A stretch of 64,000 nt of DNA from an uncultured Phycisphaerales bacterium (GTDB lineage Bacteria > Planctomycetota > Phycisphaerae > Tepidisphaerales > Tepidisphaeraceae). The stretch spans positions 47,332-111,331 of the forward strand of contig CAIQIQ010000009.1 of the NCBI GenBank assembly GCA_903871935.1, given 5' to 3'. The notes beneath the pieces were generated by a model that searched no databases, was not told the DNA's origin, and was given only the letters and a program-made list of their open reading frames with translations. The position numbers and the translations under genes were made by a program. This document shows positions 43,387 to 53,209 of this stretch, one piece after another. Position 1 is the first letter of the stretch, and every line of letters begins with the position of its first letter.

Positions 43387-44268
43387 ATGGCCGGCGAGTT
43401 CGATTTCATCCACTGGATTCAGCGGCAACAGCAGGCCGACGGCAATGTTATCCTGCCCGCCGGCGATGACATGGCTGTTCTGCGCTGGAGCAGCGCCGAC
43501 CTGCTGCTGGTCGCGGTCGATCAGGTGATCGATGGCGTGCATTTCGATTCCGCCATCCACAGCCCGCGCCAGATCGGCCGGAAGGTGATGAACCGCAACC
43601 TCTCCGACTGTGCGGCGATGGCTTGCCTGCCGGCCGGCGCTGTGGCCTGCGTCGCTCTTCCACGGGGATGCGGGCACGAATACGCCCAGGCACTCTATCT
43701 TGGCATGCGCGAAGCCGGCGATGCGTTTGACTGCGCGATCGTGGGCGGCGACACCGGTTCGTGGCCGGGCAAGCTGGTCGCATCCGTCACGATCTTCGGC
43801 CGCTCGGCCGGCATCGAACCGATCAAGCGATCCGGAGCCCGCGCTGGCGACTGGATCTACGTGACCGGCGCTCTGGGCGGAAGCATCCTGGGTCGGCATA
43901 TGGATTTCGTGCCGCGGATCGCACTGGCCCGCGCGCTAGCCCAGGCGCATCGCCTCACGGCCATGATCGACATCAGCGATGGCTTGTCGCGCGACCTGGC
44001 GCATATTTGCCGGGCAAGCGGTGTGGGAGCTGACCTTCAGTCTGACCGCATCCCAATCCATGACGATGCATGGACACTCGCAGTAAAGGATGGTCGGCCG
44101 GCGCTGCAGCACGCACTGCATGATGGCGAAGACCATGAACTGTGCTTCACCTCGCCCGATGCGATCACCATGCCAGGGATCGTGCGGATCGGCCAGACCA
44201 CCGCGCAGCGAGAGATAAGGCTTGATGGGCAGAGCTTGCCCGCCGCAGCATGGGAGCACACGCTGTGA
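43387..44268 (+). CDS. thiL: Thiamine-monophosphate kinase
   Basis: 293 residues. Phosphorylates thiamine monophosphate to the diphosphate. Mg/ATP motifs: GDDMAVL near residue 30, NRNLSDCAAMA, IVGGDTGSW, YVTGALGGS and DISDGLSRDLAHI. A GTGAGGA box precedes the ATG. Its stop overlaps the tsaE start (GTGA). Co-occurrence with lptE and tsaE indicates a housekeeping cluster. Confidence 0.95.
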   Translation: MAGEFDFIHWIQRQQQADGNVILPAGDDMAVLRWSSADLLLVAVDQVIDGVHFDSAIHSPRQIGRKVMNRNLSDCAAMACLPAGAVACVALPRGCGHEYAQALYLGMREAGDAFDCAIVGGDTGSWPGKLVASVTIFGRSAGIEPIKRSGARAGDWIYVTGALGGSILGRHMDFVPRIALARALAQAHRLTAMIDISDGLSRDLAHICRASGVGADLQSDRIPIHDDAWTLAVKDGRPALQHALHDGEDHELCFTSPDAITMPGIVRIGQTTAQREIRLDGQSLPAAAWEHTL

Positions 44269-44693
44269 AGCGAATCGTGCGCACCAGCAGTGTGAAAGGG
44301 ACGATGGAACTGGCCGCCAGCCTCGCAGCCGAGTTGCGCCCCGGCGATGTTGTGGCCCTCGAAGGCGACCTGGGCGCCGGCAAGACGCAGTTTGTCCGCG
44401 GTCTGGTGCAGGGCCTGGGCGGCGCGAGCCGCGCTGTCAGCAGCCCGACCTTTGTCCTGCTGAACATCTACGACACGCCGAAGATGAAGGTGTATCACCT
44501 CGACGCATACCGCATCGGCGGCGAGGACGACCTGGAGGCAATCGGGTTCTCCGAACTGCTGGAGCAGGATGGTTTGGTGGTAATCGAATGGTGGCAGCGC
44601 GTGGCAGGCCTGGTCCCGCAACACAAATGGCTGGTGCAGATCACCGCCATCTCCCCGCGCGTTCGCAACATCGCAATCAGCCTGGTCGGCTAA
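44265..44693 (+). CDS. tsaE: tRNA t6A biosynthesis ATPase
   Basis: 142 residues. P-loop GDLGAGKTQFVRG, switch-type SSPTFVLLNIY, HLDAYRI and VVIEWW are classic TsaE motifs. ATPase partner of TsaBD in threonylcarbamoyl-adenosine tRNA modification. GTG at 44265 overlaps the thiL stop; an ATG at 44250 would give five extra residues. GGGAG lies 9 nt upstream of the GTG, which favours it. Confidence 0.94.
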   Translation: MKRIVRTSSVKGTMELAASLAAELRPGDVVALEGDLGAGKTQFVRGLVQGLGGASRAVSSPTFVLLNIYDTPKMKVYHLDAYRIGGEDDLEAIGFSELLEQDGLVVIEWWQRVAGLVPQHKWLVQITAISPRVRNIAISLVG

Positions 44694-44696
44694 CTC

Positions 44697-45653
44697 TCAC
44701 CGCCACGCCGGCACGGGATACTTAGGCTTCTCCCCTTTCAATACCGCCACCACATCGCGCACCACCCAGCCCATGTTCTCAATCGCCGTATACGTGCGGG
44801 CGGCCATATGCGGCGTCAGCAGCACATTCGGCAGGCCCACCAGCGGGAAGTCCGCCTTGGGCGGCTCGGGCCAGTACACATCCAGCGCTGCCCCCGCCAG
44901 TCGCTTGTTGCGCAACGCATCGGCCAAAGCCTGCACATCCAGCACCTCGCCGCGGCTGGTGTTGATCAGAATCGCCTCCGGCTTCATCAGGGCAAGTTGC
45001 GCACCGGCAACCAAGTTCTCATTCCCCGGCCGCATATCCACGTGGATCGAGAGCACATCCGCCCCGGCAAACAGCGCCGGCTTATCCACCGCCATCGCCG
45101 GGAAATCAAGCTGCGCGGACACATCGAGCAGATCGTTGTAGATGACCTTCATGCCAAAACCCAGGGAAGCGATGTGCGACACACGCCGGCCAACCCGGCC
45201 CATGCCCAAAACGCCCAGCGTCAGCTCGTTCAATTGCCGGCCGCGCTGAGTCTCGCGAATGCGCTTGAACTCGGCGGGCTCATAGACTCGCCCCGGGAAA
45301 AAGCCCCACGGCCGCAGTATCTGCAGCATATACCCAAAGACGAAGTCACCGACGGCCAGCGTGTTCGCATCGGGAGTATAGACGACCTCAATCCCCTTCG
45401 CGCGGCACGCCTTCACGTCGATGTTCTCAACGCCCACGCCACCGCGTCCCACCACCTTAAGCCTGGGACATCGCGCCAGAAACGCTTCCGTCACTTTTGT
45501 ATAGGTGCGGATAACCAGGCCCTCGGCCTGTGCCAACGCGGCATCGAGGCCGGCATCAGACAGCGATACTTCAATGACCTGCGCCTGCTCCTTCAACCAT
45601 GCAAGCGGCCGCAGATCAGACCCTTCGGTAACGACAACAATAGGCTTGGACAT
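44697..45653 (-). CDS. D-isomer-specific 2-hydroxyacid dehydrogenase (SerA-like)
   Basis: 318 residues, NAD-dependent. NAD fold GVLGMGRVGRRV, catalytic Arg region NTSRGEVLDVQALADAL and catalytic His in LLTPHMAA. Homologous to 3-phosphoglycerate dehydrogenase but without the regulatory ACT domain, so the substrate could be another 2-hydroxy acid. It is convergent with tsaE, 3 nt apart. Start MSKPIVVVTEG. Confidence 0.9.
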   Translation of the reverse strand: MSKPIVVVTEGSDLRPLAWLKEQAQVIEVSLSDAGLDAALAQAEGLVIRTYTKVTEAFLARCPRLKVVGRGGVGVENIDVKACRAKGIEVVYTPDANTLAVGDFVFGYMLQILRPWGFFPGRVYEPAEFKRIRETQRGRQLNELTLGVLGMGRVGRRVSHIASLGFGMKVIYNDLLDVSAQLDFPAMAVDKPALFAGADVLSIHVDMRPGNENLVAGAQLALMKPEAILINTSRGEVLDVQALADALRNKRLAGAALDVYWPEPPKADFPLVGLPNVLLTPHMAARTYTAIENMGWVVRDVVAVLKGEKPKYPVPAWR

Positions 45654-45709
45654 CAGCTAAAACCTTTCTGACGCCAATCTACACGATGCGGCCCAATCAG
45701 CGAAGCGCG

Positions 45710-47536
45710 TTACACCAGCAGCCTCGCCGCATCGCCGGCAAGTCGCGTGTTGCTGAATACGAGCGCCAGCACCGGCGACATGGCGGCCGGTACATGCACC
45801 GTCTGAGTGACGATGTTGCTGACCAGCGGCAGCGCCGCTGCATCGTTCACCTGGATGCTGATCGTCCGGTCATCCTGAGTTGCGGCCGAGGTCATGAACG
45901 TAATCGAACGGATTGCCGCCACATATGCGGCCAACGTGGCATTGCCGGTAAGCTGCACCTGCGAAGTCGTGGTCGCGGACCCAATGGCAATGCCTGCTCC
46001 ATGCCCGGTATAGCTCAGGACATCGCCCGTCGCCAAGCCGCCGCTGATCCACACCGTAGCGCCCGAAAGCAGCTTGCTGTCCACATCGGCGATGCGCAGC
46101 CCGCTGCCGATACTCATCGCCTTGCCGGCAAAGGTAAGGTCCGCCAGCGTTCCCGAAAGCACTGGGGCATCGTTGACTGGATTGACGACCAGTTTTGCAT
46201 AGAGCCCGGTCTTGCTGAATGCCGTCAGGTTCCCGCTGGGGGATACCTTCGCGTATTGACCGTTGCTGCCAGTGGTCTGGTCCCAGGCGCGAAATCCAAT
46301 TGCTTTGGATAGTGTGCCGTTGTAGTTCAGCTTGGGCACGAAGCGAATCCGGTTGCTCGCCGCATCGCCCAGCAGCAGAGCATGACCGCTGGACACCTTG
46401 CCCACCGCCTGCCAACTCGCCCCACCATCGGTTGAGTACTGCCACGTGCCCTTACTCGCATCCGTGCTGGTGATCGCGATGCCGTGCTGGGCGCTGCTGT
46501 TCCAGTCGGTAACCAGGCCGGCCGCCAGAATGTCCGCCACCGCCGTTCCGAAATTGTCGCTCTGGTCTTCATCGATCGTGCCTAAGCTCAGAGCAGCCGA
46601 CTTGGGGAGCGCCGGCGCGAAGTTGTGGTGATCCGCATCAGAGTATCCGGCCCATGTCGTGCCGCTGAGGACCTGGCCGAGCGGAATGCTCCCGGCCGCA
46701 TCCGTTTGCCCAGAAACGGCATTTGTCTCCATGCCACCCGAGCGGAAATAGAGCCGGCCATCAGGGCCACGGTAGTACATCTGCAGATAGTGGATATACG
46801 AGCTACCCCCCTGCAAAAGGCCGGCTTCGATCCGCGAGAGTCGTCCCGCCGCATCTCCGAATGGATTGTTGAGATTATCTCCCTCTATATCGTGAGTAGC
46901 GATGTTGTACGTCTTCGACCCGGTCTGCGTGATCACCGCGGTGCGGGCAGCGTAATCAGCACTCGTCGTCACTTCGCCGTTGGCCGTGTCCGTCACCAAC
47001 CGGAATCCCTGGAACGAGTAGTTCCCAGGATACGGAAAACTCATCGTCTGCAACTTTTGCAGCGATGCAAATCCGCTGTACATGGTGATCTCATAGATCC
47101 GCTGCGCGCCCCCGACGTCGGTATGCCCGACCGACGTCATGTCAAAGAGCTTGACGCTCGCGTCCACCTGCATCATCCGGACATACGTGTTCCAGTGGAT
47201 ATCGGGCGCACCGCCGGTACCCGTATCGGTGCTGGTCAAATCAGCGAAAAGGCCAGTGGCATCGGTCTGGAATGTCGTCGCCTGTGTGCGCACCGCCCTG
47301 CCGACCTTTGTCGTGATCACCGCATTGTAGTTTCCGCCCCCGGCATCCGTGATGGCCACGCTAAGCGGAGGAGTGGTCACCGCAAGCGCACCATTGTCGG
47401 CCACCGAGACCATGGACAGGTTCGTGCCTGTCACCTGCCAGGTGCCCACCCAGTCCGCACTGAGCAGCATGCGCCCTTCCAGCGATTCGATCATTGCAGA
47501 CGCTGGTGGCTGTGCCTGATGTATTGAGCCGCGCAT
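45710..47536 (-). CDS. Secreted LEPR-XLL-type protein with cadherin-like repeats
   Basis: 608 residues from ATG 47536 (MRGSIHQAQPPASAM), with GGAGAG upstream. The N-terminus contains IESLEGRMLLSADWVG, a variant of the LEPR-XLL motif found on very large and secreted planctomycete proteins. The middle is beta-rich and Asn/Asp/Gly-rich. A cadherin/Big-type repeat near 450-580 reads VNDAPVLSGTLADLTF through AAIRSITFMTSAATQDDRTISIQVNDAA. No catalytic motif. The LEPR-XLL motif is the clearest lineage clue in the window. Likely surface or extracellular. Confidence 0.85.
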   Translation of the reverse strand: MRGSIHQAQPPASAMIESLEGRMLLSADWVGTWQVTGTNLSMVSVADNGALAVTTPPLSVAITDAGGGNYNAVITTKVGRAVRTQATTFQTDATGLFADLTSTDTGTGGAPDIHWNTYVRMMQVDASVKLFDMTSVGHTDVGGAQRIYEITMYSGFASLQKLQTMSFPYPGNYSFQGFRLVTDTANGEVTTSADYAARTAVITQTGSKTYNIATHDIEGDNLNNPFGDAAGRLSRIEAGLLQGGSSYIHYLQMYYRGPDGRLYFRSGGMETNAVSGQTDAAGSIPLGQVLSGTTWAGYSDADHHNFAPALPKSAALSLGTIDEDQSDNFGTAVADILAAGLVTDWNSSAQHGIAITSTDASKGTWQYSTDGGASWQAVGKVSSGHALLLGDAASNRIRFVPKLNYNGTLSKAIGFRAWDQTTGSNGQYAKVSPSGNLTAFSKTGLYAKLVVNPVNDAPVLSGTLADLTFAGKAMSIGSGLRIADVDSKLLSGATVWISGGLATGDVLSYTGHGAGIAIGSATTTSQVQLTGNATLAAYVAAIRSITFMTSAATQDDRTISIQVNDAAALPLVSNIVTQTVHVPAAMSPVLALVFSNTRLAGDAARLLV

Positions 47537-47622
47537 CGAACTCTCCGGTGAAATCCCTCTGACCCCTGGAAGAGTATAGCCCAGCCCGGCCAATGAACCA
47601 ACCCCAACCATACCTCCATGCC

Positions 47623-48537
47623 TCAACGCCCCAGGCACGCCCGAACACCCTCGTACATCACCCGCAGCCCATCCGCCGGCCGTGCCACCAGCGCGCTGCA
47701 CAGATGCCCAGCGCCCTGGCGGATCTCGCCAAACCGGCAATGCAGGCAACCGATCGTCTGCTGCATCCGCGCCAGCGCCGCTCTGTCCGCGCGGTATTCC
47801 TCGTCATACTTCTCCAGCATGATTTCCATCGCATCCAGGCGGGCACGCAGGTTCGTCCCGATCGAACCGGCCATGCTGTGCACCAGCACCAGCGGCTCAT
47901 CCACGATCATGAATTGATACGACCGCGATATCCGCAGGAACAGATCCCAGTCCTGAAACCGCGGAAGCCGTTCATCAAACAGACCATGGGTCTCCAGACA
48001 CTTCCTTTTCACCACCGCGGTCGGCGTCCCAACGCAGTTCCGCCACAGCAGTTGCCTATGGATATCCCCCGCCGTCACAGGGTCGTGTGCGCCCGGCACA
48101 TACTTCCGTTGCTCCACCCGCCAGAACCCCGAGTACACCACCCCCACATTCTCCCCCGCCCGCGCGAAAGCCGCCATCTGCTTCTCCAATTTATCCAGCG
48201 CCCACTCATCGTCGCTGTCCTGGAATGCAATATAAGCCCCGCGCGAGGCCTCAATCCCCCGGTTCCGTGCCGCCGATCCCCCCATGTTCCGTTCGAGATG
48301 AATAATCCGGACCCGCGAATCGCCAATGCCAGCCACCACCATAGACGTCTGATCCGTCGATCCATCATCCACGACGATGATCTCCAGATTCGCCAGCGTC
48401 TGGCGAACCACACTGCGCAGCGCCCTTCCGATCACATCCGCGCGGTTGTAGGTCGGTATGATCACAGACACCAGGTTCGCATCGACATCGTCACGGTGCG
48501 CCAGTGGAGGTGAACCATTCTTCAGATCATCGTGCAT
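47623..48537 (-). CDS. Glycosyltransferase family 2
   Basis: 304 residues. GT-A fold signature VSVIIPTYNRADVIGRALRSV, IIVVDDGSTDQT and the DXD-type FQDSDDEW, followed by RNCVGTPTAVVKRKCLETHGLFDERLPRFQDWDLFLRI with the catalytic Asp region. No membrane segments. It lies downstream of a methyltransferase on the same strand (9 nt), suggesting a glycan-modification group with the neighbouring methyltransferases and sulfotransferase. Confidence 0.92.
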   Translation of the reverse strand: MHDDLKNGSPPLAHRDDVDANLVSVIIPTYNRADVIGRALRSVVRQTLANLEIIVVDDGSTDQTSMVVAGIGDSRVRIIHLERNMGGSAARNRGIEASRGAYIAFQDSDDEWALDKLEKQMAAFARAGENVGVVYSGFWRVEQRKYVPGAHDPVTAGDIHRQLLWRNCVGTPTAVVKRKCLETHGLFDERLPRFQDWDLFLRISRSYQFMIVDEPLVLVHSMAGSIGTNLRARLDAMEIMLEKYDEEYRADRAALARMQQTIGCLHCRFGEIRQGAGHLCSALVARPADGLRVMYEGVRACLGR

Positions 48538-48546
48538 ACCGGTTCC

Positions 48547-49452
48547 CTACTTCAGGCCCAGTTTTCCCAAAGCCCTGCCCAAGGCGCCCGCCCGCCGGGC
48601 GCCTGCTTTACGTCCCGATGCCTGCAAACGATCGGCAACCAGGGATTCAATCTGGGCTTCGGTCTTGCCATTCACCCACGGATAGGAAGAGAGCTGGACC
48701 GGTTCTCCCTTGGCCGCGATCAGCGTAACGCGGTTGTCGGGCTTGAATGGTTCCAGCGGAACGTAGCACTCACAAACCGACGTGAAACCCACATCATGCA
48801 GCAATCGATACAGCGACTCCCTGGTGAACCAGAAACTCGTCGGGTTATCGACTGACGCCATCAGGCGACTCTTGCGCACGGCCTCAGAATCACTCGTGTC
48901 GTGCTCGCGATAGTGTTCCCCTTCGTAGATTCGGCCCTCATGCTCGATCTGAACCCGATTCTGCAGTGCGATGTGCGTGTCAATGATGAGGAACTGCTCA
49001 CACATCTCGAAGATGTTCTCCAGGACGGGAAACACATCGCGTTGATCGAGGTGATAGAGGATGCCAAGAAACAGCACGACATCCACTTTGCCATGAGATC
49101 TGGCGGCGACATTGCGGACATCGCATTGTTCAAATCTGATGTTGTTCAGTCCCAGGCGCTGGGCGACCTTGGCGCCTTCGTTCATCCGCTCCGTGCGGGC
49201 ATCCACTCCCATGACCCGGGCGCCGCGCAGCGCGGCTTCGATGGAATAAACTCCCTCCCCGCATGCAAGATCCAGGATGCGAATCTGATCCAGCGGCTTC
49301 TTGGAGAAGTCGCGGATCAATTGCATCACGCGCCGCACCTTCAGACCATTGATGTTGTTGGTCTGCGGAACGGTGCAGCCAACGTGCGTGCCCTTCAGGG
49401 CGAAGAAATCAACGGTGCCCTGATCCAGAGGCAGCGCCTGTTCGCGTGACAT
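48547..49452 (-). CDS. SAM-dependent methyltransferase
   Basis: 301 residues, class I fold. Motif I LDLACGEGVYSIEAALRGARVMGVDAR, motif after strand 4 VDVVLFLGILYHLD, then SFWFTRESLYRLLHDVGF. The N-terminal IRDFSKKPLDQIRILDLACGEG and C-terminal basic KLGLK are unremarkable. Substrate unknown, perhaps a sugar, given the adjacent GT2 gene. AAGGATACTCAC leads the ATG. Confidence 0.85.
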   Translation of the reverse strand: MSREQALPLDQGTVDFFALKGTHVGCTVPQTNNINGLKVRRVMQLIRDFSKKPLDQIRILDLACGEGVYSIEAALRGARVMGVDARTERMNEGAKVAQRLGLNNIRFEQCDVRNVAARSHGKVDVVLFLGILYHLDQRDVFPVLENIFEMCEQFLIIDTHIALQNRVQIEHEGRIYEGEHYREHDTSDSEAVRKSRLMASVDNPTSFWFTRESLYRLLHDVGFTSVCECYVPLEPFKPDNRVTLIAAKGEPVQLSSYPWVNGKTEAQIESLVADRLQASGRKAGARRAGALGRALGKLGLK

Positions 49453-49526
49453 GTGAGTATCCTTTCCGCATGTTCGTAGTTTCCTTTGGGCAACGAGACG
49501 TCAATCCCTTGGGTCGTGTGCCGCAA

Positions 49527-50195
49527 TCAAGTCTTTTTTTCCACTACCATGAAATGGTGATAAAGCAAAGCGCTGGGGCGAACCTCGCGGATAATGCGAA
49601 AGCCTGCCGCGGCAACCGCACGGCGGAAGGCGCTGGTTCTGACACCGGCTTCCAGTTCCCAGTGGTGTTCCTTGGGAGTGCGAGGCTTCGCCTGGACAAG
49701 GTTGAGCCCGTGCAGGAGCACCGTCTTTCGCCTTTTCGGACCAAAGTACGAAATCACCATCGCCCGCGCACACGTTGGCACGGAGATAATTCCGCCGCGC
49801 CGGCAGATGCGATGCAACTCGCGCAGAGCCGTTTGGGCATTACTCCACGGCACGTGTTCAAGGACCTGGCAGCACACAAAGCAGTCGAAGCTGGCATCGG
49901 CCACAGGGATACGATCGACCGAGCCAACGATGTCGGGCTTGAGTTGCGGCTCGATGTCCATGCCCGTCACCTGCCAGCCTTCCTCCCTCAGCAATTGCGC
50001 TGGCAGGCGAGCGCCCACGCCGACCTCCAGGATGGTCCCGCGGGTGAAGTACTTCGCGGCCAGGTACACCTGCCAGCCGATGGACTGCATCCGACGGGGG
50101 GTGAGATACTGCGACGGCCGGAAGTGCGACGCCACCGAATCCTGCGGCAGGTCGGCGGTCGGCGACGGATTGGACTCGCTGGGTGCTCCGGCCAT
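49527..50195 (-). CDS. Class I methyltransferase (UbiE/COQ5-like fold)
   Basis: 222 residues from ATG 50195. SAM motif ILEVGVGARLPAQLLREEGWQVTGMDIEPQ, then SFDCFVCCQVLEHVPW and LRELHRICRRGGIISVP, the methyltransferase_11 pattern. The first ATG (50255) lacks a ribosome site, and 50195 is only marginally better, so the start is uncertain. Part of the same minus-strand group as the methyltransferase at 48547. Acceptor unknown. Confidence 0.8.
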   Translation of the reverse strand: MAGAPSESNPSPTADLPQDSVASHFRPSQYLTPRRMQSIGWQVYLAAKYFTRGTILEVGVGARLPAQLLREEGWQVTGMDIEPQLKPDIVGSVDRIPVADASFDCFVCCQVLEHVPWSNAQTALRELHRICRRGGIISVPTCARAMVISYFGPKRRKTVLLHGLNLVQAKPRTPKEHHWELEAGVRTSAFRRAVAAAGFRIIREVRPSALLYHHFMVVEKKT

Positions 50196-50326
50196 AACGT
50201 GGCAGGCAAGCTTAGCAGGTGGAGCGCCCCTTGCCCAGCGCGTTGACGGCCGCATCGGTACTGCTTACAAGACACCCATCGCCCGTGCCGTGTAGTGTCT
50301 CGTAACCAAGGTTGTGATAGTTGCTT

Positions 50327-51175
50327 ATGGACAGCGTGTCGCCCACCAATCCTGTAGAGCAGTATCAGCGTGTGCCGATAGGGCAGCTCCGCGATGGCAA
50401 GTATGACCAGCCCCCGGTGGACCCACAACGCCCTGGCAATTGGTTCATCATCTGCACCGTAGAGCGTTGCGGCTCGCATCTGCTGGGTCGGCTGCTATTC
50501 AACGCGGGAATCGGCCTGTCGCTGGAATACTTCAACGTCAGGACCAACGTGGACATGCGTGCCCGATGGGGCGTCCGGGATGGCGACCATGACCAGTACT
50601 TCAGCGAACTGATTCGCCACCGAACCCTCCCGAACGGCACCTGGGGCGTCCAACTGCACTGGTCCCACTACCGCAACCACCCGCAGGTCATCGACCAGCG
50701 GCTTCTGCCTCACGCCAAGCTGATCTATCTCTACCGCCGCGATCTGGTCTCACAGGCCATCTCGCTGCACCTGGCCAGACGCTCAGGGTACTACGGCTTC
50801 GACGGCACAGTGACGCCCGACGTGCCCGTTGACAGGCACGGCCGGCCGCGCAAACTCGGCAGCATCTGGCACACGCTCACCTGCGCCCGCAGATTGCGGC
50901 GCGACCAGCGCAATTGGGAACGCTTCTTCGCATCGCGCGGTGCCGCATCACTGCGCATCGCCTATGAGGATATGATCACCGACCAGCCGGGAACGGTTGG
51001 CAAGGTCGCAGAGTTTCTTGGCCTGCCCGCAAGTGCCTACAGAATCCCTTCCGCAGAGCCGCGCGAGAACAATATGCCCGAAAACGTTGAACTTGCCCGA
51101 AAACGGCTGGCTCAGCACCACGGCCTGCTGCGCGTGCTGACCGATGTGGCCACCTGGCCAATCTGGTTGCGTTGA
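50327..51175 (+). CDS. Stf0-type sulfotransferase
   Basis: 282 residues. Opening NWFIICTVERCGSHLLGRLLFNAGIGLSLEYFNV is the 5'-phosphosulfate-binding loop of Stf0-like enzymes (Ser/Thr in Arg-Cys-Gly-Ser-His). The 3'-phosphate region YLYRRDLVSQAISLHLARRSG and the C-terminal IAYEDMITDQPGTVGKVAEFLGL agree. It transfers sulfate from PAPS to a sugar, as in trehalose 2-sulfotransferase. Its neighbours (GT2, methyltransferases) point to surface or extracellular glycan decoration. Start at ATG 50327 rather than the TTG at 50321. Confidence 0.85.
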   Translation: MDSVSPTNPVEQYQRVPIGQLRDGKYDQPPVDPQRPGNWFIICTVERCGSHLLGRLLFNAGIGLSLEYFNVRTNVDMRARWGVRDGDHDQYFSELIRHRTLPNGTWGVQLHWSHYRNHPQVIDQRLLPHAKLIYLYRRDLVSQAISLHLARRSGYYGFDGTVTPDVPVDRHGRPRKLGSIWHTLTCARRLRRDQRNWERFFASRGAASLRIAYEDMITDQPGTVGKVAEFLGLPASAYRIPSAEPRENNMPENVELARKRLAQHHGLLRVLTDVATWPIWLR

Positions 51176-51177
51176 CG

Positions 51178-53103
51178 CTACCGGCGCCCGGCCGGTCGCG
51201 CTCTTCCCGGCTTTGCAGCCAGCACAGGTTCGTGCGACTGCTCAGCCTCTCCCGCCGGCCGCTCAGGCCGACGCAAGCTCTCCGCCGGCGTACGCGCCAC
51301 GATTTCCGCCCAAGCTTCGCCCTCTCTCACCTGCCCAATCCGCTGCGTCTGTCCCTCCAGCACATCGAGACTGAATATCCGCGCCAGCTCATCACCCCAG
51401 GTCTCCTCCACCACCACGCGAATCGCATCCGCCCTCACCTCCAACGGCACCCGCACCAGCCGCTGATAGTTGGCCTCTTCCCGATGCACCACCTGCCACG
51501 AACCATCCGTCTGCCTCGCCTCCACCCTGAACCTGCGGATCATCCTCGCCGGCACCCCGCACCGATTCCCCTTCAACGGAATCGAACACGGCATGCGCTT
51601 ATGTTGGTTCAAATCACTATCGAACACCAGCCGCAGCCCTCCGATGCCAACCGCCTCGGGCCACATCATCGTAATCGCGCCGCCCGGCCGACCTTCCCAT
51701 GCATGGCCATCACCATCGCGCGGCCGGTCATGCCCATCGCGCAACTTCTCCACCTCTCCGTCACCACTTAGTTTCGCCGACCGCATCAGCCGCGACACAT
51801 CGCGAACCCGACCCGGCAACCACTGATCATCATCCATCAGCTGCTGCTGCAGTTCGCCCATGTGCCCATCAAGAAGATCACGCGGCGCGCACCGGCGCTC
51901 GATGCACAGCGCCGTCGCCGTGCCCGCCGCCTGGCCCAGCAGGCTGCAGGTTCCCATCACCCGCGTGCTCGACAACGCCGCATGCGTGGTCGAGATATTC
52001 CGCCCCGCGAACATCAGGTTCGCCACGTTCTTTGAAAACAGGCACCGGTACGGAATCCCATATGGCGAGGGCGCCGGGTGGAAAATCGTCGGATGCCCGG
52101 GATACAGTAGCCCGGCCGGATGATGGTCATCCATCGACCAGCCCCCATACGCCACAATGTCCTCAAACCTGCCGCCTGCCCTCACATCATTCTGCGTCAG
52201 GATGTGATCGCCCACATACCTGCGGTTCTCGCGCTTGCCCGGCAGCATCCCCATCCATTCCAGCGCCCAGTTCTCGTGCTCCATCCTCTTCGGGTGATGA
52301 TTCTTCAGGTAATCCACCACGCCATAGCCGATCTTCGCCAGCTCATCGCGAATCTCCTCGGCATCGCGGATGGTGTCCGACAGCCCGCCCACTTCCATCC
52401 ACCAGAAGTTATCGCCCTGCACTCCACCGCAACGATTCGGCAGATCCGAAAGCGAGCGGAACCGGTACGCCCACTTCGGCGCGACAAACTCCTGCGGCTC
52501 ATTCGTCTGCCGCATCTGGATCAACAGCGTATTGCCCATCGTCCTGTCGTCGGCGACGCTCGGCTCGATATCCTCGTCGAACTCCGCCCGGCTCTCCCGG
52601 CCGCTGCGCACCAGCGCCCCCGTGATCGGCGCCAGCACACTGTCACCCGAGCAGTCAATGAACAGCCTGGCCCGGATCGTGTGCCAGCTCTGCGTGGTAA
52701 GCTGCCACGCCGTGATCGACTCCAGGCGCTCTGCGGCCATCCTGCCGCTGTTGCACGTGCAGTTCAGCAACAGCGTCAGCCCCGGACAGAACGCCGCCTT
52801 CTCATACAGCACACTATCCCAGATCGAGTACACCTGGCTCGCGTTGCGATAACAGTTCTCAAGCTGGATCTCCTCCAGGATACCCGCCTCCCGATTATCC
52901 CGTCCGTGTGCTCCGCAGATCCACATCCGTACCTCGGAACTCGCGTTTCCGCCCAGTACCGGCCGGTCATGCACCAGCGCCACCTTCGCCCCATGCCGGG
53001 CCGCCGATATCGCCGCGATCAGCCCGGCCATCCCGCCGCCCACCACACACACGTCCACCTCGTGCTCGCACCGTTCAAACCCGTTGATCGTTCGCTCTGC
53101 CAT
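51178..53103 (-). CDS. FAD-dependent oxidoreductase with C-terminal discoidin-like domain
   Basis: 641 residues from ATG 53103, which follows AGGAGCTGGCC; starts up to 53232 would overlap the ThuA-like gene. FAD fold VDVCVVGGGMAGLIAAISAARHGAKVALVHDRPVLGGN, then GALVRSGRESRAE and a second FAD contact in FAGRNISTTHAALSSTRVMGTCSLLGQAAGTATALC. The C-terminal 200 residues form a beta-sandwich like F5/8-type domains (VGIGGLRLVFDSDLN), ending in an Arg- and Pro-rich tail. This enzyme family, often adjacent to ThuA genes in planctomycetes, is of unknown reaction. No signal peptide. Confidence 0.85.
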   Translation of the reverse strand: MAERTINGFERCEHEVDVCVVGGGMAGLIAAISAARHGAKVALVHDRPVLGGNASSEVRMWICGAHGRDNREAGILEEIQLENCYRNASQVYSIWDSVLYEKAAFCPGLTLLLNCTCNSGRMAAERLESITAWQLTTQSWHTIRARLFIDCSGDSVLAPITGALVRSGRESRAEFDEDIEPSVADDRTMGNTLLIQMRQTNEPQEFVAPKWAYRFRSLSDLPNRCGGVQGDNFWWMEVGGLSDTIRDAEEIRDELAKIGYGVVDYLKNHHPKRMEHENWALEWMGMLPGKRENRRYVGDHILTQNDVRAGGRFEDIVAYGGWSMDDHHPAGLLYPGHPTIFHPAPSPYGIPYRCLFSKNVANLMFAGRNISTTHAALSSTRVMGTCSLLGQAAGTATALCIERRCAPRDLLDGHMGELQQQLMDDDQWLPGRVRDVSRLMRSAKLSGDGEVEKLRDGHDRPRDGDGHAWEGRPGGAITMMWPEAVGIGGLRLVFDSDLNQHKRMPCSIPLKGNRCGVPARMIRRFRVEARQTDGSWQVVHREEANYQRLVRVPLEVRADAIRVVVEETWGDELARIFSLDVLEGQTQRIGQVREGEAWAEIVARTPAESLRRPERPAGEAEQSHEPVLAAKPGRARPAGRR

Positions 53104-53209
53104 GGCCAGCTCCTGCGCCCACGCGCCTCCGCTTAACATTGGCGGCCCGCACTCCTCAGGAAGCACGGGCCGCCACATTCCGAATTGGTCGATATGCCAC
53201 AGCCTCGAA

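Noticed and set aside
43370..43400. Thiamine (TPP) riboswitch before thiL
   Set aside because: No TPP aptamer core; only a ribosome site precedes the gene, which is inside an operon-like cluster.
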